From Solwaraspora sp. WMMD792 (GTDB lineage Bacteria; Actinomycetota; Actinomycetes; Mycobacteriales; Micromonosporaceae), in the NCBI RefSeq assembly GCF_029626105.1, contig NZ_JARUBH010000009.1, positions 5,890,001-5,954,000 on the forward strand: 64,000 nucleotides of DNA, written 5' to 3'. The notes beneath the pieces are model-generated. The model saw nothing but the letters and a program-made list of their open reading frames with translations. It made no database searches and was not told the origin of the DNA. The position numbers and the translations under genes were made by a program. This document shows positions 25,503 through 38,876 of this stretch, in pieces; the first letter of the stretch is position 1, and each line of letters starts with the position of its first letter.

Positions 25503-25684
25503 CCACCCCCACCATTGAACCTCTCTGGACTGTTCAGGAAGTGTCGACGTACCTGCGGGTTCCTCAGTCGACGCTCTACCAGTGGCGGTACCTGCGGACC
25601 GGGCCACGGGCGTCACGGGTAGGCCGTCACCTCCGGTACGACCCGGCCGACGTGCGGGCCTGGCTCGCGGATCAGGCGGCCTGA
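25499..25684 (+). CDS. xis: Excisionase (Xis), MerR-like helix-turn-helix
   Basis: A 61-aa protein whose ATG at 25499 overlaps the repSA stop (ATGA). It is a single winged HTH of the excisionase/HTH_17 type: LWTVQEVSTYLRVPQSTLYQWR, then GPRASRVGRHLRYDPADVRAWL. Xis binds the att region and steers the integrase toward excision. It lies 1 bp before int and is surely co-transcribed. Confidence 0.9.
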   Translation: MTTPTIEPLWTVQEVSTYLRVPQSTLYQWRYLRTGPRASRVGRHLRYDPADVRAWLADQAA

Positions 25685-25685
25685 C

Positions 25686-26906
25686 ATGCCCGTTGATGAT
25701 CTCTGGTTTCTGAACAAGCGCGGGCCGAACGGCAAACGGCTGCCCTCGAAGCGGCACGGCCAGGGCAACCGGTGGCGGGTCCGGTTCACCGACGCCTCCG
25801 GCCGGGCGCGCACCATGTTCTTTGAGCGCAAGGTCGACGCGGACGCGTGGGATGCCGACGCCCGTGCTGGTGTCGCCCGTGAGACCAGGGTCGACCTGGC
25901 CGACCGACAGATCACGTTCCGGGAGTACGGCGAACGCTGGCGGCTGTCCCGTGAGATCGGCTGGGCGGTGGAGACTCGGCGGCGGGTGGAATCAAACCTG
26001 CGGCTGCACCTGTACCCGGTGTTCGGCGACCAACCGGCGCGGTCGATCCGGCTCACGTCCGTACTCGAATGGTTGACCCGCCGGCTGTCCGAGGACACTC
26101 CGAGATCGACGCTGCGGCTCTACTTCGAGCTGCTGGATGCGGTCCTGGCGGCGGCCGTCACGGACAAGCTCATCCCGGACAACCCGTGCGACGGGGTGAA
26201 GCTGGCCCAGGTGCTGCGGGGCGTCTCGCGGGTGCCCAAGTGGGTGCCGACTGAGGCGGAGGTGTTGGCGCTGATCGACGCCGTTCCTCCGCGCTACCGG
26301 GCGGCCATCTGGCTTGGTGCGGGTCAGGGCTGCCGGCACGGTGAGGCGCTGGGGATGGAAGACAGCACGCGGTGCATCGACGTCGGACGCGGCGAGCTGC
26401 ATATCGTTCAGCAACTGCGCTACTCGCCCAAGGTGTACGACGGGTTCTACCTCAGTGAGCCGAAAGCTCGTTCGTCCGGCACGATCGATCTGGATCCGGT
26501 GGTGGCGGAGATGCTGGCCGATCACGTCCGCGAGTTTCCGCCGGTCGGCGTCGACCTGGTCGACATCTGCGGGGGTGACCCGGTGCGCCGGACGGTGCCG
26601 CTGTTGTTCACCACTACGCGCGGTCGGCCGTTCACTGACCGGACCTGGTCGCGGGAGTGGGCGCGCTGGCGGGAGGCGGCGGGGTGGCCGAAGGAGCACG
26701 GCACGTTCCATGCGCTGCGGCACTTCTTCGCCACGACGTTGATCACGAACCACGCCGAGCCGCAGGAGGTACAGCGGCTGCTGCGACACAAGACGCTGCG
26801 GATCACGCTGGAAACGTACGTGCACTGGTGGCCGAAGCGGGAGCGCACGCGGGGCCTGGTCGGGGCGGCGTTGCGGGCGGCGGCCGACGGGAGCCACCGA
26901 CCATGA
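25686..26906 (+). CDS. int: Tyrosine site-specific integrase
   Basis: A 406-aa protein. An N-terminal arm-binding domain (GNRWRVRFTDASGRARTMFFERKVDADAW) and a core-binding SAM-like domain (about 75-175) come first. The catalytic domain carries Arg in GQGCRHGEAL, His-x-x-Arg in HALRHFFATTL, His in LLRHKTLR and the nucleophile Tyr in LETYVHWW. It recombines attP with the 3' end of tRNA-Ala; the tRNA starts about 75 bp downstream. Full length, no frameshift. Confidence 0.95.
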   Translation: MPVDDLWFLNKRGPNGKRLPSKRHGQGNRWRVRFTDASGRARTMFFERKVDADAWDADARAGVARETRVDLADRQITFREYGERWRLSREIGWAVETRRRVESNLRLHLYPVFGDQPARSIRLTSVLEWLTRRLSEDTPRSTLRLYFELLDAVLAAAVTDKLIPDNPCDGVKLAQVLRGVSRVPKWVPTEAEVLALIDAVPPRYRAAIWLGAGQGCRHGEALGMEDSTRCIDVGRGELHIVQQLRYSPKVYDGFYLSEPKARSSGTIDLDPVVAEMLADHVREFPPVGVDLVDICGGDPVRRTVPLLFTTTRGRPFTDRTWSREWARWREAAGWPKEHGTFHALRHFFATTLITNHAEPQEVQRLLRHKTLRITLETYVHWWPKRERTRGLVGAALRAAADGSHRP

Positions 26907-26981
26907 TCAACACTGGTTTGTACCGAGGTTGTACTAGTAGATCTTGGGAAACGCCCAAGCCCTGGTCAGGGCATGTGGTGA

Positions 26982-27012
26982 GTGGAGCCAAGGGGACTCG
27001 AACCCCTAACCC
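26982..27012. repeat. attR of the AICE (31-bp direct repeat)
   Basis: Identical to 13081-13111. It covers the acceptor stem, T-arm and the base next to them of tRNA-Ala, so integration keeps the tRNA intact at this end. Confidence 0.93.
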
Positions 27013-27055
27013 CTGCCTTGCAAAGGCAGTGCTCTGCCAGTTGAGCTATGGCCCC
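26983..27055 (-). tRNA. tRNA-Ala (TGC)
   Basis: A 73-nt cloverleaf read on the minus strand: 5' GGGGCCA pairs with 3' TGGCTCC, D-arm AGCTCAACTGGCAGAGC, anticodon stem CTGCC/GGCAG with loop TTTGCAA (anticodon TGC), T-arm GGGGTTCGAGTCCCC, discriminator A. CCA is not encoded. It is the integration target of the AICE. Confidence 0.96.
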
Positions 27056-27107
27056 GAGCGGTCCCCGTCGCAGCGGTGCCGACTGCGGTCCGGGGAGAAG
27101 GAGTGGA

Positions 27108-27236
27108 TCAGCGGAGGTCAGGAGCGGTGGTCGCCTCGTGCCAGAGGGCACGCTCGTCGCTGGTCTCCTTGACCTTCTTGGCGATCAACGCAGCAACGCC
27201 GATGACGCCGGCGATGATGAGGATCTTCTTGACCAT
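27108..27236 (-). CDS. DLW-39 family small membrane protein
   Basis: A 42-aa protein: MVKKILIIAGVIGVAALIAK, a single membrane-spanning start, then a polar tail with ERALWHEAT, the place of the DLW motif in this family (here ALW). It lies between tRNA-Ile and tRNA-Ala downstream of gyrA, where actinobacteria usually keep it. Function unknown. The ATG has a GGGG-rich upstream sequence. Confidence 0.8.
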   Translation of the reverse strand: MVKKILIIAGVIGVAALIAKKVKETSDERALWHEATTAPDLR

Positions 27237-27270
27237 GGGGCGTGTCCCCTTACGCTCGACTGTCGTGGAG

Positions 27271-27344
27271 TGGGGCTAGCTGGAATCGAACCAGCGACCT
27301 CAGAGTTATCAGCTCTGCGCTCTAACCGACTGAGCTATAGCCCC
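27271..27344 (-). tRNA. tRNA-Ile (GAT)
   Basis: A 74-nt cloverleaf on the minus strand: acceptor GGGGCTA/TAGCCCC, D-arm AGCTCAGTCGGTTAGAGC, anticodon loop CTGATAA (GAT), T-arm CTGGTTCGATTCCAG, discriminator A. Confidence 0.97.
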
Positions 27345-27519
27345 GTACGCGACGAGCAAGGTTACCGCACCCGTGCCCTACACCCCAACTCGGGGCGAAA
27401 GCCACCGGCGTCCGGCGAACGGAGCGCCGGACCATGGGGGAGACTACCGGATCGCGGACGGCCGGGGCCAATGGGTATCGACCCGCCCGGCCGTCCTCCA
27501 CCTCCCTGCGCGGGCCAGG

Positions 27520-28518
27520 TCAGTCCCGCTCGGCCAGGGTCAGTTCGATCCCGCCGACCAGGTCGGCGCAGACGTTGTAGATGAACGCGCCGAGCGTTGC
27601 CAGCGCGGTGTAGAGCACCACGTTGATCAGCCCGAACAGCGCCGCCGTGCCGATCACGCCCTGGGCGGTGATCCGCAGGCTCGGACCGTCCCCGGCGCCG
27701 GTGCCGATCAGGTCACCGAGGCTGGCGTTGACGCTCTGGAACACGCCCATCGCGTCGAGCGCCAGGTAGAGCACCGAGGTCGCGACGATCACCACGATGA
27801 ACAGCACCAGCGACACGGCGAACGAGAACTTCATGACCGACCAGGGGTCGATCCGCTTCAGGTTCAATCGAGCTCGACGCGGCCCTCGCGAGGCAGCCGA
27901 GCTGACCCCGGGTCGCGCGGTCCGGGCACCGTCCGGGCCGACCCGCGCCGCGCCGACCGCGCCAACTCCGGCACCGGCACCGGCACCACCGATCGTGCGT
28001 ACGGTCGGTGAACCCAACCCGGTCCGCGAGCCGGGGGTGGCCGTACCCACCCGGGCCGTGCCGCCGATGGTGCCGAACTGCCCGGTGGGTCCGAGCCCAC
28101 CGCCCGGTCGGGTGCCACTTGCCGCGGTGGCGCCGAGCGCTCCACCGGTGAATCCGCTGCCGGAGCTGGCCGGCGGAGCGGATGAAACAGGAGGTGCCGA
28201 CGTCACAGGAGGTGCCGACCTTCCGGAAGAGGCGGAGATGCCGCCGAGCTGAGTGGCGCTGTCGCCGGTGCCGCCGGCGCGGGTCGAACCGTCGGCGGAG
28301 TCGCCGGTGCCGCCGGCTGAGTCGTCGGCGGGTCTGTCGGGCGGGGGAGGCATCCCTGGCGCCCGGGTGAACTTAGGCGACGGCGAATCACCGGGCACAC
28401 TGGCCCGGCCGACAGCGGCGCGGCCGGTGGCCGTTGATGTGCCTCCGGCGGCGGATTCCTCGTCGACCGGAGCCGCCGAGGATCCTGTTCCCCCCGACTT
28501 CGCCTGGGTCTCCGTCAT
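27520..28518 (-). CDS. DUF3566 transmembrane protein downstream of gyrA
   Basis: A 332-aa protein. About 215 residues of low-complexity Gly/Pro/Ser/Thr/Ala sequence are followed by a DUF3566 domain: RLNLKRIDPWSVMKFSFAVSL, membrane helix VLFIVVIVATSVLYLAL, a loop with ...LGDLIGT, and a second helix region LFGLINVVLYTALATLGAFIYN. This is the mycobacterial CwsA-region type of gene after gyrA, likely a small envelope or division-associated membrane protein. ATG 28518 is chosen; TTG 28521 directly abuts the gyrA stop. It is almost certainly co-transcribed with gyrB-gyrA. Confidence 0.87.
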   Translation of the reverse strand: MTETQAKSGGTGSSAAPVDEESAAGGTSTATGRAAVGRASVPGDSPSPKFTRAPGMPPPPDRPADDSAGGTGDSADGSTRAGGTGDSATQLGGISASSGRSAPPVTSAPPVSSAPPASSGSGFTGGALGATAASGTRPGGGLGPTGQFGTIGGTARVGTATPGSRTGLGSPTVRTIGGAGAGAGVGAVGAARVGPDGARTARPGVSSAASRGPRRARLNLKRIDPWSVMKFSFAVSLVLFIVVIVATSVLYLALDAMGVFQSVNASLGDLIGTGAGDGPSLRITAQGVIGTAALFGLINVVLYTALATLGAFIYNVCADLVGGIELTLAERD

Positions 28519-28521
28519 CAA

Positions 28522-31050
<2,529 letters not shown>

Positions 31051-31174
31051 AGTTAACCCTTATCAACCTTAAAACCGTCGTACCGTGCTGGACAACGGCT
31101 GTGGAAGCTGGCGAAGTTGCTGATGACGCGGCCGGGCCGGCCCCGGTTCGGGGGTCGGCCGGCCGCGCGGTGCG

Positions 31175-33118
<1,944 letters not shown>

Positions 33119-33706
33119 CCTCAGCCACTTTCTCGCACACCTGGGCCGCGACGGCACAGGGACGCGGGGTTCGGCGAATCTTCCGACGGCGGGCGGACGC
33201 GAACCGGCACCATGGCCGACAACCCGCATCTTCCGGGTGGATCGCCGACGGGTGGCGAAACGCGCCGTACGCCGCAGAGGACCCGCGGATCACGAACGGC
33301 TGGGCCCCGTACGGTCCGGCGATCACGGCTGCCGGTGGTCACCTCGTCGGTGATCCTGCCAGGCGGGCTCCGGATCGTCGCGCCGCGCGGGTCTCCCTCG
33401 TCTCTGTCTCCGATCCTACTGTGCCGAGCCGACATAACCGGGACGCGGCACCCCCGTAAAGCGGCTGAGAGGTTCGTAGCCGGCCGCACCCCACCCACCG
33501 CGACCACCCCCACACGCACCAGACCCGTCATTCGGACGGCCACGGGGCACCGCACCGTCGGTGCGGCGGCCCGCTGGGCCACCTGAAGGTGAAACGACTA
33601 CCCGGATGCCGCTACAGTGCCGCTACCGCACAGGCTCGCACCGGACAGCAGCATCGCGGATGCGCACCCGGCCCGGGCCACCAGCTGGAGAAGGGTGACG
33701 CTTGCG
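33119..33706. other. Divergent gap between gyrB and the 186-aa gene
   Basis: 588 bp with no supported gene. It should contain the gyrB promoter (read leftward) and the promoter of the gene at 33707, plus GAGAAGG before that start. I see no repeats or hairpins of note. Confidence 0.45.
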
Positions 33707-34267
33707 ATGGGGCTGGACAACGTCGCGGTGCAATGGCCACGGGTCGGCGAGTTCTACGAACCGGTCGCACCGGCCGAGTTCGTCGACTTCGACAAGCTGG
33801 CGGAGCAGGCCGACGTCGCAGCGCCGACCGCCGCGCTCGCCGGTTACATCGCGAAGACCGGCAGTGTCCGCGCCACCGCCTACACCGAACTGGTGGACCT
33901 GCTGCTGGGGCTGACCGGAGTGCTGTACGCCACCGAGGCGGCCGCCGAGGACGAGGACCCGGTGATCGACCCGGACGGCTGTGCCTGGATCGCCGGCGGC
34001 CTGGAGCGGTTCGTCGACGGCCACGACCGGTACGGCGACACCGTCACCTTCGACACGGTCGGGGCGGTGCTGCGCGACGCCCTCGCCGGGGCCCGGCTAG
34101 CCGAACAGCAGCTGCGCTGGCTGGACAGCCGGCTCGACGCGCTACGCGACGACGCCGGTGACGCGCCGCAGTGGAGCTTCCCCCGGTCGGAGCTGGCGGT
34201 GCTCTCCCGCTTCTACCGGCGCTGCGCCGACCGCGGCTTCGCCGTCTACGCCGACGCGGAAGCCTGA
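33707..34267 (+). CDS. Conserved-looking hypothetical protein, acidic
   Basis: A 186-aa protein. ATG 33707 follows GAGAAGG with good spacing. It is acidic and helical (EFVDFDKLAEQADV; TAYTELVDLLLGLTGVLYATE; AEQQLRWLDSRLDALRDD; LSRFYRRCADRGFAVYADAEA). It has no Cys-rich, membrane or catalytic motif. It runs opposite to dciA and gyrB, so it is a single gene inserted in the origin cluster. I do not recognise it. A role tied to the cell cycle would be speculation. Confidence 0.7.
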   Translation: MGLDNVAVQWPRVGEFYEPVAPAEFVDFDKLAEQADVAAPTAALAGYIAKTGSVRATAYTELVDLLLGLTGVLYATEAAAEDEDPVIDPDGCAWIAGGLERFVDGHDRYGDTVTFDTVGAVLRDALAGARLAEQQLRWLDSRLDALRDDAGDAPQWSFPRSELAVLSRFYRRCADRGFAVYADAEA

Positions 34268-34331
34268 TCCCGGGCGGCCGGCAACCTCCGGGCGGCCGGC
34301 GTCGGCCAGGGAGCGGCCCGGCCGGGTGGGA

Positions 34332-34913
34332 TCAACCGTACGTGTCCCGCGGGCCACGACCGCGGACCCGCCGCGGACCCTTCGACCAGGACGGCGCGGC
34401 CGGGCCGTGAATGTGCAGTTTCGTCACCACGTTGTGCCCGACCTCAGCGGCGATCTGGCGCAGCAACGAGCGGGCGAGCAGACGTAGCTGGGTCGCCCAC
34501 GCGGTCGACTCCGCCTCGACCGTCAACTCGCCGTTCTCCAACTTGACCGGGCGGCTGTGCTTGGCCACCTCCGGCCCGACCACCCGTTCCCAGGCACCGA
34601 AGACGGTCGCCTCGGCAGCCGGCCGTTGCCAGCCGCGCGCCTTGACCAGCCGGGCCAGCACGTCGCCGAACAGCTGGGGATCGCGGGGGTCAGGCCCCGG
34701 ACCCGAGTAGCCGCGCAGTCGTCGGCCGCCCGACCCGGCTCCCCCCGCGTCGCTGCCGCCACCGGTCCGGCGGCGGGGCCGATTCGCCTCCCGACGGGCG
34801 CGGGCCGCGTCCAGCACCGCCCTGGCCAGCTGCGGGCCGGTGGACGGCGGTGGCAGGATCGGTGGCTGGTCGGCAGCCTGCGCCGGCTCACCGTGCTGCG
34901 GCTCATCCGACAT
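34332..34913 (-). CDS. dciA: DciA family helicase loader (DUF721)
   Basis: A 193-aa protein. A disordered Pro/Arg/Gly-rich N-terminal half is followed by a DUF721 domain: [45 protein letters not shown] and [17 protein letters not shown], the KH-like fold. DciA loads DnaB at the origin in bacteria without DnaC/DnaI. Its ATG overlaps the recF stop by 11 nt, matching the usual actinobacterial recF-dciA coupling. The order here (domain at the C-terminus) is typical for actinobacteria. Confidence 0.9.
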   Translation of the reverse strand: MSDEPQHGEPAQAADQPPILPPPSTGPQLARAVLDAARARREANRPRRRTGGGSDAGGAGSGGRRLRGYSGPGPDPRDPQLFGDVLARLVKARGWQRPAAEATVFGAWERVVGPEVAKHSRPVKLENGELTVEAESTAWATQLRLLARSLLRQIAAEVGHNVVTKLHIHGPAAPSWSKGPRRVRGRGPRDTYG

Positions 34914-36051
34914 GGCGTACCTCCCCGCGGCTGACCTCGAAGCGTGCCCCGCGCAACGCTACCGGGACGTCCTCGGCCACCGCGCAGGTCACCAGCAGTT
35001 GGCTGGCCCCGGCGACCAACTCGGCGAGCCGTTCCCGGCGGCCGCTGTCCAGTTCGGCGAACACGTCGTCGAGGACCAGGACCGGCTCGATGCCTTCCGC
35101 GCGGAGCAGGTCGTACGCGGCCAGCCGCAGCGCCAGCGCGCAGGACCAGGATTCGCCGTGGCTGGCGTACCCCTTCACCGGCAGGCTGCCGATCGTCAGA
35201 TGCAGGTCGTCGCGGTGCGGGCCGACCAGGGTGACGCCACGGTCGACCTCACTGCGGCGGGCCTCGCCCAGCGCGGCCAGCAGCGCTGACTCCAGCGCGG
35301 ACCGGTCCGCCGCCAGCTGCACCGGTCCGCTGTCCGGCAGATCGATCGACGGCCGGTAGCTGATGCCGGCCGCCGCGCTGGTGGCCGCCACCGCGTCGTA
35401 CGCCTTGGCCACGTGCGGGGCCAGGGCGGTGACCAGCTCCAACCGGCCGGCAAGCAGCTCGGCTCCGTGCCGGGCCAGATGGGCGTCCCAGACGTCCAGC
35501 GTGCTCAGGTCACCGCCCCGGTCACCACCGGTCTTGCGGGCCAGGTACGCGCTGCGCAGCAACGCGTTGCGCTGCTTGACCACCCGGTCGTAGTCGGCCC
35601 GCACGCCGGCGAACCGGGGCAGCCGGGTGACCAGCAGCTCGTCCAGGTAGCGGCGGCGTTCGGCCGGGTCGCCCCGGACGATCTCCAGATCCTCGGGGGC
35701 GAACAGCACCAGCCGCAGCGCACCGATCACCTCCCGCGCCCGGCGGGTCGGCGACCGGCCCAGCCTGGCCCGGTTGGCCCGACCCGGCACGATCTCCAGT
35801 TCGACCAGCAGCTCCCGTTGGTCGTGCACGACCAGGCAGCGGATGATCGCCGAGTCGGCGCCGACCCGAACCAGCGGCGCGTCGGTGGCGACCCGGTGGC
35901 TACCCAGCGTTGCCAGGTAGCCGAGCGCCTCGACGAGGTTGGTCTTGCCGACCCCGTTCGGCCCGACCAGCACGCTGCCACCTGGTTCAAAGGTGAGCTC
36001 GACCCGCTGGTACGAGCGGAAGTCGATCAGTTCGAGACGGCGGACGTACAC
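34903..36051 (-). CDS. recF: DNA replication and repair protein RecF
   Basis: A 382-aa protein from GTG 36051 ([18 protein letters not shown] start, as in RecF). Walker A is [14 protein letters not shown] at residues 30-43. The signature region is [19 protein letters not shown] and Walker B is [14 protein letters not shown]. RecF is an SMC-like ATPase that helps RecO/RecR load RecA at gaps. It lies 5 bp after gnd and overlaps dciA. Full length. Confidence 0.96.
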   Translation of the reverse strand: MYVRRLELIDFRSYQRVELTFEPGGSVLVGPNGVGKTNLVEALGYLATLGSHRVATDAPLVRVGADSAIIRCLVVHDQRELLVELEIVPGRANRARLGRSPTRRAREVIGALRLVLFAPEDLEIVRGDPAERRRYLDELLVTRLPRFAGVRADYDRVVKQRNALLRSAYLARKTGGDRGGDLSTLDVWDAHLARHGAELLAGRLELVTALAPHVAKAYDAVAATSAAAGISYRPSIDLPDSGPVQLAADRSALESALLAALGEARRSEVDRGVTLVGPHRDDLHLTIGSLPVKGYASHGESWSCALALRLAAYDLLRAEGIEPVLVLDDVFAELDSGRRERLAELVAGASQLLVTCAVAEDVPVALRGARFEVSRGEVRHVG

Positions 36052-36056
36052 GGATG

Positions 36057-36932
36057 TCAGGGGCTGGACTGCACGGCGTGCCCGCCGAACTGGTTGCGCA
36101 GGGCGGCGACCGCCTTCATCGCCGGAGAGTCGTCCTGCCGTGAGGTGAACCGGGCGAACAGCGACGCCGCGATCACGTTCATCGGCACCCCGAGCCGGAT
36201 CGCCTCGTCGACCGTCCAGCGCCCTTCGCCGGTGTCCTCGGCGTACCCGCGCAGCGCCGCCAGTTGCGGGTCCTCGTCGAGCGCGGCGTCCAGCAGATCC
36301 AGCAGCCAGGACCGGACCACGGTCCCGTCCCGCCAGGACTTGATCACGCCGGGCACGTCGGTGATCAGCTCGCTCTGCAACATCAGCTCGTAGCCCTCGG
36401 CGTAGGCGTGCATCAACGCGTACTCCACGCCGTTGTGCACCATCTTCGCGTAGTGTCCGGCACCGACCGGGCCGGCGTGCACGAAGCCGTGCTCCGCCGG
36501 CGGCTTGAGCGCCTCGAAGATCGGCATCATCCGCTGGACGTGCTCGGCGTCGCCGCCGACCATCAGCCCGTACCCAGCCTGCCGGCCCCACACCCCGCCG
36601 GACACCCCGACGTCGAGGTAGCCGACGCCGTGCTCGGCCAGCCGGGCCGCGCGCGGCCCGTCGTCGCTGAACCGGGAGTTGCCGCCGTCGATCACCAGAT
36701 CGCCGGCGTCGAGCAGGCCGCACAGCTCATCGACGACCGACGACGTCACCTGGGCCGGGACCATCATCCAGACGGCCCGCGGGCCGTCGAGCCGGTCGAC
36801 CAGCTCGGCGAGGCTGGCGACGTCGCTGACCGCCGGGTCCCGGTCATAGCCGTACGCCTGGTGACCGGCGTCGCGTAGCCGGTCCCGCATGTTGCCGCCC
36901 ATCCGGCCCAGGCCGATGATGCCCAACTGCAC
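36057..36932 (-). CDS. gnd: 6-phosphogluconate dehydrogenase, decarboxylating (short type)
   Basis: A 291-aa protein, the short GndA-like form. It has an N-terminal Rossmann domain with [12 protein letters not shown] at residues 4-15, [14 protein letters not shown], and substrate motif [21 protein letters not shown]. The catalytic Lys sits in [21 protein letters not shown]. It oxidises and decarboxylates 6-phosphogluconate to ribulose 5-phosphate with NAD(P)+. The position between dnaN and recF is a known actinobacterial arrangement. Confidence 0.93.
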   Translation of the reverse strand: MQLGIIGLGRMGGNMRDRLRDAGHQAYGYDRDPAVSDVASLAELVDRLDGPRAVWMMVPAQVTSSVVDELCGLLDAGDLVIDGGNSRFSDDGPRAARLAEHGVGYLDVGVSGGVWGRQAGYGLMVGGDAEHVQRMMPIFEALKPPAEHGFVHAGPVGAGHYAKMVHNGVEYALMHAYAEGYELMLQSELITDVPGVIKSWRDGTVVRSWLLDLLDAALDEDPQLAALRGYAEDTGEGRWTVDEAIRLGVPMNVIAASLFARFTSRQDDSPAMKAVAALRNQFGGHAVQSSP

Positions 36933-36983
36933 GGTGTGCCCCCTTCGTCGCTGCCCGATCGTCGCCCACCGGGTGTCCCGGTG

Positions 36984-38117
36984 TTACCGGGTTACCCGGA
37001 TCGGCATGATCAGATAGCGGTAGCCGGGGATGATCTGATCGTCCTCGCCGGCCGGCGAGATCACCGCGGGCTTGAACGCGTCGACGAAGGTGAACACCGC
37101 CGTGGCCGAGCCGAGGTTCTGCAGGCCGTCGATCAGGTACTGCGGGTTGAACCCGATGGTCAGCGGCTCACCGGTGAACGCGGCCTCCATCGCCTCGCTG
37201 GCCCGCGCCTCCTCGGTGTTGCCCGCCTCCACCACGAGCCCGTCCGTGCTGAAACTGAGCAGCACCGGGGTGGTGCGCTCGGCGACCAGGGCGACCCGGC
37301 GTACCACCTCGACGAGAGTGCTCACGGGCACCCGGGCCTCGGCGTTGTGGCTGCTCGGGAAGAGCGACCGGACCGGCGGGTAGTTGGCCCCGTCCAGCAG
37401 CCGGCTGGTGGTCCGGCGGGTGCCGCCGGCGAACCCGATCATGCCTTCGCCGGCCCCGCCGTGCGCCAGCGCGATGGTGACCTCGCCGCCGATCGGCCCA
37501 AGCGTCTTGGCTGTGTCGGCCAGGGTGCGGGCGGGCACCAGCGCGTTCAGGCTGATCTCCGGATCGTCCGGCTGCCAGTCGATCTCCCGGATGGCCAGCC
37601 GGTACCGGTCGGTGGCGAGCATGGCGAGCCGGCTGCCCTCCAGCTCGACCCGAACCCCGGTCATCATCGGCAGCGTCTCGTCGCGGCCAGCGGCCACCGC
37701 GACCTGGGCGACCGCGGCGGCGAACGTCGGGGCGTCGACCCGGCCGGCGCTGGCCGGCATCTCGGGCAGGGTCGGATAGTCCTCCACCGGCATGGTCGGC
37801 AGGGTGAACCGGGCGCTGCCGCAGACCAGCTCCAGATGCGCACCGACCGCCGCGATGTCGACCGGCTTGGCCGGAAGCGACTTGGTGATCTCGGCGAGCA
37901 GCCGACCGGAGACCAGGGCCGAGCCGTCGGCATCGCCCTGCACATCGACGGTCACCTGGCTGGAAACCTCGTAGTCGAATCCTGAGACCTGCAGGGAACC
38001 GTCGGTGACCCGGAGCATCGCGCCGGCCAGCACCGGCACCGACGGCCGGTTCGGCAGGCTCTTGGCCGTCCAGGCCACCGCGTCGGCGAGCGCATCGCGC
38101 TCCACCCGGAACTTCAT
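36984..38117 (-). CDS. dnaN: DNA polymerase III beta clamp
   Basis: A 377-aa protein from ATG 38117 (MKFRVERDALADAVAW, as in other actinobacterial clamps). There are three sliding-clamp repeats with LPTMPVEDYPTLPEMP and, near the C-terminus, a PLTIGFNPQYLIDGL segment and the final YLIMPIRVTR. It forms the dimeric ring that tethers the replicase. oriC lies immediately upstream. Confidence 0.97.
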   Translation of the reverse strand: MKFRVERDALADAVAWTAKSLPNRPSVPVLAGAMLRVTDGSLQVSGFDYEVSSQVTVDVQGDADGSALVSGRLLAEITKSLPAKPVDIAAVGAHLELVCGSARFTLPTMPVEDYPTLPEMPASAGRVDAPTFAAAVAQVAVAAGRDETLPMMTGVRVELEGSRLAMLATDRYRLAIREIDWQPDDPEISLNALVPARTLADTAKTLGPIGGEVTIALAHGGAGEGMIGFAGGTRRTTSRLLDGANYPPVRSLFPSSHNAEARVPVSTLVEVVRRVALVAERTTPVLLSFSTDGLVVEAGNTEEARASEAMEAAFTGEPLTIGFNPQYLIDGLQNLGSATAVFTFVDAFKPAVISPAGEDDQIIPGYRYLIMPIRVTR

Positions 38118-38876
38118 CCCATGCCTCCGCACTTCATGCCGTGCCTCCGCGTCGACTCGATCGAACGATCTTCGGTGGTGCCGGACCCGAGGCGGTCCCT
38201 GGGCGGCTCGACCGTCATCGGTCGACGGACCTCACCGAACGATAGGCCAGACCGCCGGGCCCGTGCGTCCGGCCCCGGACTTCTGCCGGTCGACCGGACC
38301 GGCAGGTGCGGCAGGTCGGCTGCATCCACACCTATCCCCAACGCCGGTGATTGGTTTTTGTTGTCTAGAAGATAAATCTCATCGTCTTCATCGGGGCTGT
38401 GCACTCTGTGGACATCTCGCGTTTACGCAGGTCAGATGGGTTCGATGGCGGTGGATTACCTGTGGAGAGGGCTGGGTACAACCGGGGTCGTTATCCACAG
38501 GCCGCCCGGCTGCCCACAGCCGGGCCGAGTTATCCACCGGTTGTCCACCGGTTATCCCGAGGGTTCGTCCCCAGCTGTGGACAAGCTGCCGGCACCATGC
38601 CGGTCCGTCGTCCCCAGAACCTTCAACAGGATCCCCACAGGCGGTGGCGGGCCTGTGGACAAGCTGTGACTGAGAGTGATTGTCCACAGCGGTTTCCCCA
38701 ATAGTTGTCCACAGCCTGTGGACAACCGGGCGGGAGGGATGCAGGTGTCATCCACCGCCCGGCGGCGGCCACGGTGGAAAACCTGTGGATGAACCTGTGA
38801 GTGATCCGCCGGATCAACCGGCGCACGAAAGGGCGGACGGACCGGCACACCGCCCGGCCGCCGGATCGGCGGGCCG
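38118..38876. other. oriC: oriC: dnaN-dnaA intergenic region with DnaA boxes
   Basis: 759 bp. The first part (about 38352-38392) is AT-rich for this genome (TTTTTGTTGTC, GATAAATCTC) and may be the unwinding element. DnaA boxes TTGTCCACA/TTATCCACA are at 38491-38499(+), 38576-38584(-), 38654-38662(-), 38680-38688(+), 38705-38713(+) and 38717-38725(-). Near-matches are at 38407(-), 38530(+), 38541(+) and 38784(-). The pair at 38705-38725 is a perfect inverted repeat around GCC. Several copies sit 15-80 bp apart in both directions, as in Streptomyces-type origins. Confidence 0.93.

Larger units (their letters stand above)
13081..27012 (+). mobile_element. AICE (pSAM2-type integrative and conjugative element) in tRNA-Ala
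   Basis: About 13.9 kb flanked by a 31-bp direct repeat. The right half has the order typical of actinomycete integrative and conjugative elements: Pra-like activator, FtsK/SpoIIIE transfer ATPase, SpdB-like membrane protein, RepSA initiator, excisionase and tyrosine integrase next to the tRNA. The left half has regulators (two GntR proteins), small unknown genes, a glycosyltransferase and an NB-ARC/TPR cargo gene. All core genes are open and full length, so the element looks intact and possibly able to excise. Such elements move as double-stranded DNA between mycelia using the TraSA motor, and replicate by rolling circle after excision. Confidence 0.92.
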
